A stretch of 64,000 nucleotides of DNA from Bacteroidota bacterium (GCA_020161355.1 JAIUOF010000005.1:244978-308977), one strand, 5' to 3'. Positions 18,747 to 26,609 are shown, numbered from the stretch's first letter. Translations and numbers: made by a program. Notes: a model not told the origin generated them from the letters alone.

Positions 18747-19646
18747 ATGAGAAGAAAATTACTACTTTTTTGTTTTTTGACTTTATCTGTTCTTAGAGTA
18801 AGCGTCGGTCAGATGCCACATGATGCCATTTACATGGGGAAAAATACAGCATGTATTGCCATCATGGGAGAGCAAAGTTCCTGGACCAAATATTGGGAAA
18901 ACAGTCTTAAGAGAGAGAATCTAAATATTGGTACATTGACTGTAAGATCAGTGATGCCTATGGTAGCAGTGGGTATTACTAAAAAACTGAATGTGCTTGT
19001 AGGAGTTCCCTATGTAAAAACGGAAGCAAGTGCAGGTAATTTATTGGGACAAACAGGTTTTCAGGATTTAGCACTGTGGGTAAAATATAAATTGATACCT
19101 GCAAAAACAGGATTCTCATTGCATGCTATTGGCGGGGTATCCACTCCAATCACTAATTATGTTCCTGACTTTTTGCCTCTTTCTATCGGGATGGGGAGCA
19201 GAACTGCAACGGCAAGAATATTGGCCAATTACAAAACGAAAATGGGTTTGTATGCCACAGCTTCAACAAGCTATATAGCCAGAGCTAATGTAAACGTTGA
19301 CAGAGATGCTTATTTTTCTAGCGGGCAGTTACACAATACCAATGAAGTAGTAGTGCCTAACGCCATGGATGCAGCCGTTCGAATTGGCTGGCTAGAGAAA
19401 AAATGGCAGGCTGAGCTTAACTATGAATCATTTAATTGTCTTTCAGGTGATTATATAAGAAGGAATGATATGCCTTATCCAACCAATAAAATGAGTATGA
19501 GTATGGCTGGTGCTTATGTGAAATTTCAACCCAAGAACATTGGTTTCAATGCCCGCATAAGTAAAGTGCTAAATGGCCAAAACGTGGGTCAGTCAACTAT
19601 TTATTCTCTTGGACTTTTGTATCAACTAAATAACATTATTGAGTAA
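18747..19646 (+). CDS. Secreted outer-membrane beta-barrel protein, MetA/phenol-degradation-like
   Basis: A 299-residue protein with a signal peptide (about 1-21, ending SVG-Q). Alternating hydrophobic strands follow: VMPMVAVGITKKLNVLVGVP, then FSLHAIGGVSTP, then the last strand STIYSLGLLYQLNN. This is the pattern of small outer-membrane barrels such as the 'phenol_MetA_deg' family, which have been proposed as channels for hydrophobic compounds. The gene ends two bases before the haloperoxidase-like lipoprotein, so the two are co-expressed. It may deliver the substrate of that enzyme. Family call is by pattern only. Confidence 0.6.
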   Translation: MRRKLLLFCFLTLSVLRVSVGQMPHDAIYMGKNTACIAIMGEQSSWTKYWENSLKRENLNIGTLTVRSVMPMVAVGITKKLNVLVGVPYVKTEASAGNLLGQTGFQDLALWVKYKLIPAKTGFSLHAIGGVSTPITNYVPDFLPLSIGMGSRTATARILANYKTKMGLYATASTSYIARANVNVDRDAYFSSGQLHNTNEVVVPNAMDAAVRIGWLEKKWQAELNYESFNCLSGDYIRRNDMPYPTNKMSMSMAGAYVKFQPKNIGFNARISKVLNGQNVGQSTIYSLGLLYQLNNIIE

Positions 19647-19648
19647 CT

Positions 19649-21187
19649 ATGAAAAAGCTATATATATATTTCGGATTAATTTTATTCACTGCTTTAACTT
19701 TGGTTTCATGTGATAACCAAATTGAAGAGCCCGAAGTTCTGGCGTACTCGCCACCTTCAATTGATGCACTTGGTGGAACATGGAAGACATATGTTCTTTC
19801 ATCGGCTTCCGAAGTCACTGTGCCAGAACCAACGGCAAGTACCTCAAATGAATACAAAGCAGAATTGGCTTCGACTAAAAGTAAAGCTGGTAGCCTTTCT
19901 GCTTCTGAGAAAGAATCTGTAAAATATTGGGGGGCAGGTGCAGTTTATCGTTGGAATGAAATTGCAAGAGAGTTGGCAGCAAAATACAATTTACCGCCTG
20001 CCAGTAATGCGGAAGGAAAGTACCCGGTACCTGATGCAGCCAATCCTTTGGCTGACCCTAAGTTTCCATTTGCCAACCCTCCTTACACTTCTCGAGCTTT
20101 ATCCTATCTTAGCGTTGCACAATATGATGCTTTGGTTAGTGCCTGGCATTATAAGTTTAAATATAATCGTAAGTCGGCATCACAAAATGACCCCAATATT
20201 TCTTCATTGTTGCCTGTAACCAATTTGCCATCCTATCCATCAGAAGAAGCAGTGGTGGCCTCAGCTTCTTATACCATACTATTGGCAATGTTTCCTGGAG
20301 AAGGGCCTTATCTGGAGCAGAAACTTGCAGAGGCTCAGAAAGTTGGTTTTTTGGCTGGGAAGAATGTAGAAAGCGATGTAAAAGCGGGGGTTGATTTAGG
20401 GAAAGCTGTTGCTGCAAAAGTAATGGCAAGAGCCAAAACTGATGGGATGTCGGCCTCTAATAACCAGTCAGTAACTGCAGGAATGATAGAAAATGCCAAG
20501 AAAATGGGGGTAAAGAATCCCTGGATTAGTCAGGAAACACCTTTAAGACCTCCAATGTTGCCCAATTTTGGTTCTGTAGCTACCTGGAATTTTGATAAAG
20601 CCACTTTGGTGAAAATCAGACCGGCACTTCCATATCTTGAAAACACCACGGAATTTGAAAAAGATATTGATGAGCTTAAATCAATACAAAAAAATCAGAC
20701 CCGTGAGCAGGCACGCATTGCCAACTATTGGGCAGATGGCCCGAGTACTTATACTCCTCCGGGTCATTGGCACAGATTTGCTGCAAATTCAGGCTTTGAG
20801 GCAAAGTATAGTGAAATCAGAATGGCCAGAACGCTCGCTTTAGTTGGAACAGCCCTCATGGATGCGGGTGTGGCTTGTTGGGATACAAAATATTACTATT
20901 ATACGCCCAGACCCCAACAGTTTGGATTGAAGACGTCTGTTGGATTACCTAATTTCCCATCTTACACTTCAGGACATTCGACTTTCTCTGCGGCAGGTGC
21001 AACAGTTCTTTCTTATATTTTTCCGGAAAAGGCTGAGCAATTTAATAAATATGCTCAGGAGGCATCAAATTCCAGAGTATATGGTTTGATACATTACAGA
21101 ATAGACTGTGAAATGGGTCTGAAGCATGGAAAAGTTATTGGTGATTATGCTGTTGCCCGTGGGAAAGCGGATGGTAGCCAATTATAA
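19649..21187 (+). CDS. Vanadium-dependent haloperoxidase-like/PAP2 lipoprotein
   Basis: A 512-residue lipoprotein with lipobox LVSC (C21), so it is membrane-anchored and probably periplasmic or surface-exposed. The vanadate/phosphate-binding triad region of the haloperoxidase/PAP2 superfamily is complete: K414-x6-R421-P422 (KYYYYTPRP), PSYTSGH with H443, and S475-R476-x5-H482 (SRVYGLIH). In vanadium haloperoxidases these residues bind vanadate and H482 is the axial ligand; in phosphatases the same set binds phosphate, so activity cannot be decided from sequence. The N-terminal 60 residues after the lipobox are Ser/Thr/Ala-rich linker. It closes the cluster of AhpD-like redox proteins, which supports peroxide chemistry. 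Confidence 0.85.
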   Translation: MKKLYIYFGLILFTALTLVSCDNQIEEPEVLAYSPPSIDALGGTWKTYVLSSASEVTVPEPTASTSNEYKAELASTKSKAGSLSASEKESVKYWGAGAVYRWNEIARELAAKYNLPPASNAEGKYPVPDAANPLADPKFPFANPPYTSRALSYLSVAQYDALVSAWHYKFKYNRKSASQNDPNISSLLPVTNLPSYPSEEAVVASASYTILLAMFPGEGPYLEQKLAEAQKVGFLAGKNVESDVKAGVDLGKAVAAKVMARAKTDGMSASNNQSVTAGMIENAKKMGVKNPWISQETPLRPPMLPNFGSVATWNFDKATLVKIRPALPYLENTTEFEKDIDELKSIQKNQTREQARIANYWADGPSTYTPPGHWHRFAANSGFEAKYSEIRMARTLALVGTALMDAGVACWDTKYYYYTPRPQQFGLKTSVGLPNFPSYTSGHSTFSAAGATVLSYIFPEKAEQFNKYAQEASNSRVYGLIHYRIDCEMGLKHGKVIGDYAVARGKADGSQL

Positions 21188-21215
21188 GATATTTAATTTC
21201 ATAGGTTAATTGTTT

Positions 21216-21250
21216 CGACTGACGCAGTTTTGTGTCAGTCGATTTTTTTT
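21216..21250 (+). terminator. Terminator closing the 11-21 kb cluster
   Basis: Arms CGACTGAC and GTCAGTCG pair perfectly over 8 bp, with further partial pairing inside, and a run of eight T follows at 21243-21250. It is 29 bases after the lipoprotein stop. Confidence 0.85.
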
Positions 21251-21339
21251 ATTTACACTTTTCTGTATGAAAGTATGATAGTATAGGATTAGAATTGAGG
21301 AAAATACAGATGTAAGTATTTGAAAAATAAATAATTAAA

Positions 21340-21939
21340 TCAAATTACTTCGATTTCAATATTCCAGAAATCACTTAGCTCTTCTTTGATTTTCTCAATG
21401 TAGCTATTTCTGACTTCTACAATGAGTCCACATCGTGAGTCGTAGGTTTGTTCTTTTATGCTTAATTGAAGTTTCCGGCACATATTCATGACGGCATTGG
21501 TTTGGTCAAAATCATGACTGATTTTAACCAGACTGTTGATAGTCTTGGTTTCGATTTCGGCAGCCAAAATAGCATCTTTCGTGGCTTCTTTGTAGGCATT
21601 GATTAAGCCGGGTACACCAAGGAGGATTCCACCAAAATATCTTACCACCACCGCAAGTGTGTCTGTAATGTCAAAAGAATGAAGGGTGTTCAAAATAGGT
21701 TTTCCGGCTGATCCTGAGGGTTCTCCGTCGTCATTGGATCTGAAATTGTTTTCATCAATACCCAGTTTATAAGCAAAACAATGATGACGGGCCTTTGGGT
21801 GGAGTGATTTTAAGTTTTCAAGATAAGCTTTTATCTCTGATTCATTTTTTATCGGGAAAATATACCCAAAAAACTTGCTGCCTTTGTCTTTGAAAAGGCC
21901 TTCTGAGGGTGCTTTAGGGGTTTTGAACTCGTCGGTCAT
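21340..21939 (-). CDS. YigZ/IMPACT family protein (UPF0029)
   Basis: The 199-residue protein has the UPF0029/Impact N-terminal domain with the family signature RHHCFAYKLG (about 50-59) and DDGEPSGSAGKPIL (about 68-81). A C-terminal DUF1949-type ferredoxin-like domain spans about 135-197. Eukaryotic IMPACT regulates GCN2; the bacterial YigZ role is unclear. The gene stands alone on the minus strand. The -7 box lies so close to the ATG that the message may be nearly leaderless. Confidence 0.85.
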   Translation of the reverse strand: MTDEFKTPKAPSEGLFKDKGSKFFGYIFPIKNESEIKAYLENLKSLHPKARHHCFAYKLGIDENNFRSNDDGEPSGSAGKPILNTLHSFDITDTLAVVVRYFGGILLGVPGLINAYKEATKDAILAAEIETKTINSLVKISHDFDQTNAVMNMCRKLQLSIKEQTYDSRCGLIVEVRNSYIEKIKEELSDFWNIEIEVI

Positions 21940-21943
21940 TTCA

Positions 21944-21951
21944 CAAAATTA
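21944..21951 (-). promoter_or_regulatory. Minus-strand -7 box close to the YigZ start
   Basis: On the minus strand this reads TAATTTTG, an exact TAnnTTTG match only 4 bases before the ATG at 21939. Transcription would start at or near the start codon. Confidence 0.4.
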
Positions 21952-22001
21952 AGTCAATAAAATCTTTCATTTTATTATATTTATACTAAAAACCATAAAA
22001 C

Positions 22002-22502
22002 ATGAAAACAACAGCCGATTTATTGCTTCTAGGTAATCCAATGCTCTATCAGGTTTCAGAGGAAATTATTCAGGAAGAGCTGCCGGAAGCGAAAAAATGG
22101 GTGCAGGATTTACATGAAGTAATGGAGGATATACGTAGAAAGTATAATTTTGGAAGAGCGATAGCCGCACCTCAACTGGGCTATATGAAGCGACTGATTT
22201 ATATGAATATTGATAAACCAGTGGTTTTCATTAATCCTAAAATCATATCAAAAAGTGAAGAAATGTTTGAGGTGTGGGACGATTGCATGTGTTTTCCAAA
22301 TCTTTTGGTAAAAGTTTTAAGACATAAGGCAATTGAAATTGAATATTTGGACGAAAATTGGGAGAAGAAATCTGCAATATTCAAGGATGAACTGTCAGAG
22401 CTTTTTCAGCATGAGCATGACCATCTTGATGGTATTTTATGCACCATGCGGGCGATTGATAACAAGTCTTTTCGATGGAGGCCAACAGAAATAGGAAAAT
22501 AG
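22002..22502 (+). CDS. Divergent peptide deformylase
   Basis: Deformylases remove the formyl group from the N-terminal Met of nascent proteins. The 166-residue protein keeps the fold and metal site: motif 1 GRAIAAPQ (51-58), C95 of motif 2, and motif 3 QHEHDH (136-141) with metal ligands H137/H141 and catalytic E138. Motif 2 is unusual: the standard EGCLS is replaced by DDCMC, with D93-D94 for E-G and C97 for Ser. The N-terminus also lacks the usual 'PVLR' stretch (here LGNPMLYQVS). This is probably a second, specialised deformylase rather than the housekeeping one. It is followed by a DUF1569 gene after 36 bases. Confidence 0.8.
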   Translation: MKTTADLLLLGNPMLYQVSEEIIQEELPEAKKWVQDLHEVMEDIRRKYNFGRAIAAPQLGYMKRLIYMNIDKPVVFINPKIISKSEEMFEVWDDCMCFPNLLVKVLRHKAIEIEYLDENWEKKSAIFKDELSELFQHEHDHLDGILCTMRAIDNKSFRWRPTEIGK

Positions 22503-22538
22503 CAGATTTTTCACTTTTTTTACATAAAACAAACCTTT

Positions 22539-22994
22539 ATGAAAAACATATTTGAAAAAAGTACTACTGAGGAGGTAATCGCTAGGATTGGAAAGCTCAC
22601 TCCTGCGACTTCGCCACTTTGGGGTAAAATGACTGTTAGTCAGATGCTGGCACATTGTTGTGTAACCTATGAAATGCTTTTTGAGCCTGAAAGATTTCCA
22701 AAACCCAATTTTTTGATGGGGTTAATGTTGAAATTTTTGGTAAAACCTACCGTAACAGGAAATGTTCCCTATAAAAAGAACCTACGCACGGCACCCGCCT
22801 TTATGATTACAGAAGACAAAGACTTTGAAACAGAAAGGAAAAGGCTGATAGATTTTTTACAAAAAGTGCAGGACTTGGGAGAAAACTATTTTGAAGGCAG
22901 AGAATCTCATTCTTTTGGTAAACTATCCAAAGAGGAGTGGAGTACCATGTTTTATAAGCATCTTGATCACCATTTAGGGCAGTTTGGGGTGTAG
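22539..22994 (+). CDS. DUF1569 (DinB-like) protein
   Basis: A 151-residue four-helix-bundle protein. It has the family pattern near the start, WGKMTVSQMLAHCCVTYEML (about 28-47), with the first His of the DinB-type metal site, and a C-terminal KHLDHHLGQFGV with the closing His residues. Relatives include bacillithiol- and mycothiol-dependent S-transferases, but DUF1569 itself has no defined reaction. It follows the deformylase gene by 36 bases. REP-like palindromes begin about 23 bases after its stop. Confidence 0.8.
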   Translation: MKNIFEKSTTEEVIARIGKLTPATSPLWGKMTVSQMLAHCCVTYEMLFEPERFPKPNFLMGLMLKFLVKPTVTGNVPYKKNLRTAPAFMITEDKDFETERKRLIDFLQKVQDLGENYFEGRESHSFGKLSKEEWSTMFYKHLDHHLGQFGV

Positions 22995-23016
22995 GAAAAT
23001 GAAATATAATTTTATT

Positions 23017-23170
23017 GGGCTAAAGCCTTTCGAAGTAGGATTTTCTTCCATCGGGCTGAAGCCCGATTCTATTTTTTTGAATAAAAAATCATTTAATATT
23101 TAATTGAAATGGGCTTTAGCCCATTTTTATTTGAGAGCTGCAAATTATTCGGCTTTAGCCAAATAATTAC
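23017..23170. repeat. Cluster of GGGCTNNAGCCC REP-like palindromes
   Basis: Four copies of a short palindrome occur in about 145 bases: GGGCTAAAGCCT (23017-23028), CGGGCTGAAGCCCG (23052-23065), AAATGGGCTTTAGCCCATTT (23107-23126) and CGGCTTTAGCC with flanking ATTATT/AAATAAT (about 23144-23168). Each is a near-perfect inverted repeat with a different flank; the third is followed by T-rich sequence and could act as a terminator. The unit resembles interspersed repeats seen in several Bacteroidota genomes. It lies between convergent genes. Confidence 0.75.
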
Positions 23171-23229
23171 TTACCAAATTTTAAAAGAGCTTCAAATAAA
23201 AAAAAATTATCATATTAATAATTAACACA

Positions 23230-23457
23230 TTAATTCTCCACCACCTGAATAACCTTGACAGGACAAGCCTCTGCGGCCCTTTTATTATCATCTACTTCAT
23301 CGTAATCAAGTTCAACCTGGTAAATGCCTTTTTTGTCTTTTCCACCGAGAAGAACCGCCTTGCCGTCTTTTTTTGACATACGCCAACGGTTGTAGGCAAT
23401 CTCTACACAGGCATTGCAACCGATACACCGCTGACGATAGTGGAACATCTTAGGCAT
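23230..23457 (-). CDS. Single-cluster 4Fe-4S ferredoxin-like protein
   Basis: A 75-residue protein with CIGCNAC near the N-terminus and a lone CP motif (EACPVKVIQV) near the C-terminus. These are four cysteines for one 4Fe-4S cluster. The frame extends 16 codons upstream, but the ATG at 23457 gives the usual ferredoxin start (MPKMFHYRQRCIGC). That ATG overlaps the end of the U32 gene by 8 bases, so the two are translationally coupled. It probably supplies electrons to, or shares a cluster function with, the U32 protein. Confidence 0.8.
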   Translation of the reverse strand: MPKMFHYRQRCIGCNACVEIAYNRWRMSKKDGKAVLLGGKDKKGIYQVELDYDEVDDNKRAAEACPVKVIQVVEN

Positions 23458-24697
23458 CGGCCGCAACAACTTTATAGAGTTTGTCAGATGGGCGAATCTT
23501 CTCACCGATTCTCAATGAGATGGTGTCGCCTTTTTTGGCTGTGTTGACCTGAGTGCCTTCGCCCAATCTTATTTCTTCTACGTCGGCTTCTATCAGGCCG
23601 GTGGTTGGGCCAGTGATTATGATTTTTTCGCCTACATTAATATCATGGCTTTCCATTACAAACTCACCCACACCTATTTTGTCAAAATATTTAACACCTT
23701 TCCCGATGTAAATCTTACGGGTCGTGGCCACCGAGCCGTGTACATTGCTCCATTCGCCCATTTTACGACCCAGATAGTAGCCATCCCAAAAACCACGATT
23801 ATAAACTGAGCTCAGCCTTTCTCGCCAGTTTTCCAGTTTTTCGGGGGTATAAGTGCCGTTTTCAAATGCATCTACAGCTTCTCTGTAACATTGCGTGGTG
23901 GTATAAACATAGTCAGCTGCTCGGCCACGTCCTTCTATTTTCAGGACTCTCACACCGGCTTCCAATATTTTATCCAGAAAATCTATCGTACAGAGGTCTT
24001 TTGCCGACATAATATATTCATTGTCAATCTGTAGCTCTATTCCTTCTTCGTCGGTTACTGTATATTCCCGACGGCAGTTTTGAATACAAGCCCCACGATT
24101 GGCGGAGGCATTGTGTGAGTGCAAACTCAGGTAGCATTTACCCGAAACCGCCATACAAAGAGCTCCATGAGCAAAAATCTCAATCTGCACCAGGTTTCCC
24201 GACGGCCCGGTGATATTATTTCTTTCGATTTGTTTTACGATATCACCCACCTGCTTGAGCGTGAGCTCACGTGCCATCACCACCACGTCGGCATAATCAG
24301 CAAAAAACTCTACCGTTTCAAGGTTGGTTACGTTGGATTGGGTAGAAATGTGCACTTCCATGCCTTTTTTACGGCAATAGTTCATTACCGCCAGGTCAGA
24401 TGCGATTACAGCCGTAATGCCGGCTTCCTTTGCTTTATCCACGATTCTACGCATCAACGAAATGTCATGATCATAGATAATGGTATTCATAGTGATATAG
24501 CTTTTTACGCCATTTTCACTACAAACTTTCGCCACTTCCGGCAGGTCATCCACTAAAAAGTTATTGGTTTGGCGAGCACGCATGTTGAGTTGCTCCACCC
24601 CAAAATATACCGAGTCAGCACCCGCTTTTATAGCGGCCATCATGGCTTCCCACGACCCTGCCGGGGCCATCACTTCAAACTTCGAATTATGTTTCAT
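23450..24697 (-). CDS. Peptidase U32 family protein, probable tRNA-modifying (TrhP-like)
   Basis: The 415-residue protein has the U32 TIM-barrel start FEVMAPAGSWEAMMAAIKAG, then GADSVYFG. The diagnostic Cys motif is RGACIQNCRREY, with further cysteines that form an Fe-S site in characterised relatives. Members once called collagenases are now known as RNA-modifying enzymes: RlhA hydroxylates 23S rRNA and TrhP makes 5-hydroxyuridine in tRNA using prephenate. This length (without long C-terminal repeats) is closest to TrhP/YegQ, though the paralogue call is uncertain. A ferredoxin gene overlaps its 3' end, which fits Fe-S chemistry. Confidence 0.8.
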   Translation of the reverse strand: MKHNSKFEVMAPAGSWEAMMAAIKAGADSVYFGVEQLNMRARQTNNFLVDDLPEVAKVCSENGVKSYITMNTIIYDHDISLMRRIVDKAKEAGITAVIASDLAVMNYCRKKGMEVHISTQSNVTNLETVEFFADYADVVVMARELTLKQVGDIVKQIERNNITGPSGNLVQIEIFAHGALCMAVSGKCYLSLHSHNASANRGACIQNCRREYTVTDEEGIELQIDNEYIMSAKDLCTIDFLDKILEAGVRVLKIEGRGRAADYVYTTTQCYREAVDAFENGTYTPEKLENWRERLSSVYNRGFWDGYYLGRKMGEWSNVHGSVATTRKIYIGKGVKYFDKIGVGEFVMESHDINVGEKIIITGPTTGLIEADVEEIRLGEGTQVNTAKKGDTISLRIGEKIRPSDKLYKVVAADA

Positions 24698-24731
24698 ACA
24701 ATTTTTTGAGCCTTCGATTGCGATTCCGGTG

Positions 24732-24739
24732 CAAAAATA
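24732..24739 (-). promoter_or_regulatory. Minus-strand -7 box for the U32-ferredoxin operon
   Basis: On the minus strand this reads TATTTTTG, an exact TAnnTTTG match, 35 bases before the U32 ATG. Confidence 0.55.
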
Positions 24740-24907
24740 ACACCCCTTACGGCTTAATCTTTAACATGATAAGCAGTTTTTTGATTCAATTAAGATTTTG
24801 AGGGTATTTTCATTTAAATAGAAATCTTTTAAAGGTTGTTTTCTTTTACGGAATTGAAGTATCTAAAATATTTTTTTTCATTTTTAAAAATAAAAAATAT
24901 ACTATTT

Positions 24908-25038
24908 AGGGTATATAAAATAGCTTATTTTATAAAAATATATTATTAAGGGTATAAATAATGTGGAAAAATATTTTATTATACCTTTTGTAATATAAAG
25001 AATTAATATATTTGTATCATTGTATTTTATAGGGTATA
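24908..25038 (+). promoter_or_regulatory. Phased AGGGTATA motifs upstream of hipB, candidate HipB operators
   Basis: AGGGTATA occurs at 24908, 24949 and 25031, that is at spacings of 41 and 82 (2 x 41) bases, close to four and eight helical turns. An inverted near-copy (TATACCTT, 24980-24987) lies in the missing interval. HipB-type repressors bind several spaced operators upstream of their own gene. The last copy also supplies an AGGG Shine-Dalgarno-like sequence 7 bases before the hipB ATG, so that copy may be there for translation. Confidence 0.5.
25007..25014 (+). promoter_or_regulatory. -7 box for hipBST
   Basis: TATATTTG matches TAnnTTTG, 27 bases before the hipB ATG. A TTTTG lies 16 bases upstream (24986-24990). 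The box sits between the second and third AGGGTATA motifs. Confidence 0.6.
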
Positions 25039-25041
25039 AAA

Positions 25042-25260
25042 ATGAAAGAAAAAAGTGTGCTAATCTCTTTTGTAAAAGAAAAAAGAAAAATGGTCGGAAT
25101 CACCCAGGTAGAATTGGCAGAAAAGGCTGATGTGGGTCTGAGATTTGTGAGAGACCTGGAGCAAGGCAAGAAAACATTAAGAATGGACACCGTGAACAAA
25201 GTACTGGCACTTTTTGGTGCCGAGCTATTACCTGTCATAAAAGAAAGAGGTAATGAATAG
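25042..25260 (+). CDS. hipB: HipB-like antitoxin/XRE repressor
   Basis: A 72-residue DNA-binding protein that is almost only a helix-turn-helix (about 12-62: KMVGITQVELAEKADVGLRF, then DLEQGKKTLRMDTVNKVL). HipB proteins repress their own operon and, in two-gene systems, hold the HipA kinase inactive. This one is the first of three overlapping genes. The HipS ATG overlaps its stop by 8 bases. The VGLRFVRDLEQGKKTLRMDTV recognition region is typical of HipB partners of split HipA. Confidence 0.85.
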   Translation: MKEKSVLISFVKEKRKMVGITQVELAEKADVGLRFVRDLEQGKKTLRMDTVNKVLALFGAELLPVIKERGNE

Positions 25261-25585
25261 AAAAGCTATAGTGTGGCTTCATGGGGAGGAAGTTGGAGTT
25301 TTGGAAGAGACTGATGCAGGATATGAGTTCAAATATTTTGTTCATTATCAGTCTGGAAAAGATGCCACTCCGGTAAGTAAAACTTTGCCGCTTTCTGTAT
25401 CAAAGTATCAGAGTAAGGTGCTGTTTCCATTTTTTGATGGATTAATACCTGAAGGTTGGCTATTGGATATTGCGGTTGATAACTGGAAAGTCAGCGAAAG
25501 AGATAGGTTTGGACTTTTACTCACTTGCTGCCAAAATACCATCGGAGCGGTGAGTGTAATACCATTTGAAAATGAAGAATTATAA
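25253..25585 (+). CDS. hipS: HipS-like protein (HipA N-subdomain 1)
   Basis: A 110-residue protein equal to the N-terminal 'couple_hipA' domain of HipA: KAIVWLHGEEVGVLEETDAG, then TPVSKTLPLS and FPFFDGLIPEGWLLD, ending in DRFGLLLTCCQNTIGAVSV. In the three-gene hipBST system of enteropathogenic E. coli the equivalent HipS protein acts as antitoxin for the kinase HipT. The gene overlaps hipB by 8 bases and hipT by 14 bases. The separate N-domain is a normal feature of this system and not a frameshift, since each piece has its own overlapping ATG. Confidence 0.85.
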   Translation: MNRKAIVWLHGEEVGVLEETDAGYEFKYFVHYQSGKDATPVSKTLPLSVSKYQSKVLFPFFDGLIPEGWLLDIAVDNWKVSERDRFGLLLTCCQNTIGAVSVIPFENEEL

Positions 25586-26609
25586 AGAGAAAAATAAAGC
25601 CTATAAGTCTGCTGCAGGTTTTTTGGTGAATGAACCTGAAGTGAAATACTATGCCAAACAAAAGAGGTGCCTATATTGTTATGAGCCGCTTAATGCAGGT
25701 GAGGAACACTACCATCAGTCGTGCAGCAAGCGGTTTTTTGGTCAGGCTTATGTTCCAAAACTGGAATACACCAAAGAAAAACTGGAAGAATTGGCTCGCC
25801 AGTTTGTGGCTACACACATGGCCGTAACCGGCGTGCAGGCAAAGGTGAGCCTCAGCTGGTACCGTAAACAAGAGCGTAATGCCCTTAAAAAATTAACAAT
25901 TGTTGGGCTGTATGGTGATTATATACTCAAACCACCTTCGGATTACTACCAAAGTCTGCCGGAGTTGGAGGATTGCACTATGAAAATGGCCGAAGTTTGT
26001 GGTCTAAAAACTGTGCCTCATACACTTTTTACTTTGCAGGATGGCACTCTGGTGTATTTAACCAAGCGTGTAGATCGTACACGCACCGGCATGCTACACA
26101 TGGAAGATATGTGTCAGCTAACTGAGCGGCTCACAGAGGATAAATATAAAGGCAGCCATGAACAAGTAGCTAAAACTTTACTGAAATATTCCGATGCCCC
26201 ACTGCTCGATGTAGGGAATTTTTATGAGTATGTAATATTCTGTTTTTTGACTGGAAATGCCGACATGCATCTCAAGAATTTTTCTTTGCTCGAAACAAAA
26301 CAAAGAGGTGCATATGTTTTAAGTCCTGCATATGATATGCTGAGTACCGCTCTGGTCAATAAAGCCGATAAAGAAGAGTTGGCTTTGACTCTCAATGGGA
26401 AAAAAAGCAAATTGAAATATGCCGATTTTCTAGCTGCATTTCAATTGGGAGGGCTGTCTCAGAAATTTTTGGACAAAACCCTCGAAAACTTTTTTTATTG
26501 CAGGCTGGAGATGCTTGAGGTACTGAACAAAAGCTTTTTACCCGAAGGCATGAAAGAAGAATACGCATTGCTTCTGGAGGAAAGATACAGAAGGTTGGGG
26601 CTTGTTTGA
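25572..26609 (+). CDS. hipT: HipT-like serine/threonine kinase toxin with N-terminal zinc-finger-like motif
   Basis: A 345-residue HipA-type kinase lacking N-subdomain 1. An N-terminal Cys/His motif comes first: C33-x2-C36 and H46/H48/C51 (CLYCYEP, HYHQSC), likely a zinc site. The glycine-rich loop is TGVQAKVSL (86-94). The catalytic loop is GNADMHLKNF with D231 and N236, and the metal Asp is D255 in SPAYDML. E. coli HipA phosphorylates GltX and HipT phosphorylates TrpS; the target here is unknown. The ATG at 25572 lies inside the end of hipS; an upstream TTG adds only two codons. It is convergent with the CobW gene. Confidence 0.85.
   Translation: MKNYKEKNKAYKSAAGFLVNEPEVKYYAKQKRCLYCYEPLNAGEEHYHQSCSKRFFGQAYVPKLEYTKEKLEELARQFVATHMAVTGVQAKVSLSWYRKQERNALKKLTIVGLYGDYILKPPSDYYQSLPELEDCTMKMAEVCGLKTVPHTLFTLQDGTLVYLTKRVDRTRTGMLHMEDMCQLTERLTEDKYKGSHEQVAKTLLKYSDAPLLDVGNFYEYVIFCFLTGNADMHLKNFSLLETKQRGAYVLSPAYDMLSTALVNKADKEELALTLNGKKSKLKYADFLAAFQLGGLSQKFLDKTLENFFYCRLEMLEVLNKSFLPEGMKEEYALLLEERYRRLGLV

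Larger units (their letters stand above)
24698..25041. other. Divergent AT-rich spacer between U32 and hipB
   Basis: This 344-bp gap holds no gene. It contains the U32 promoter on the minus strand (24732-24739), a hipB -7 box (25007-25014) and phased AGGGTATA motifs (24908-25038). The stretch 24870-25020 is almost pure A/T. Confidence 0.7.

Noticed and set aside
25253..26609. hipS and hipT as one frameshifted, broken hipA
   Set aside because: Each has its own ATG inside the end of the previous gene, all kinase residues are intact, and the split matches the known three-gene hipBST layout.
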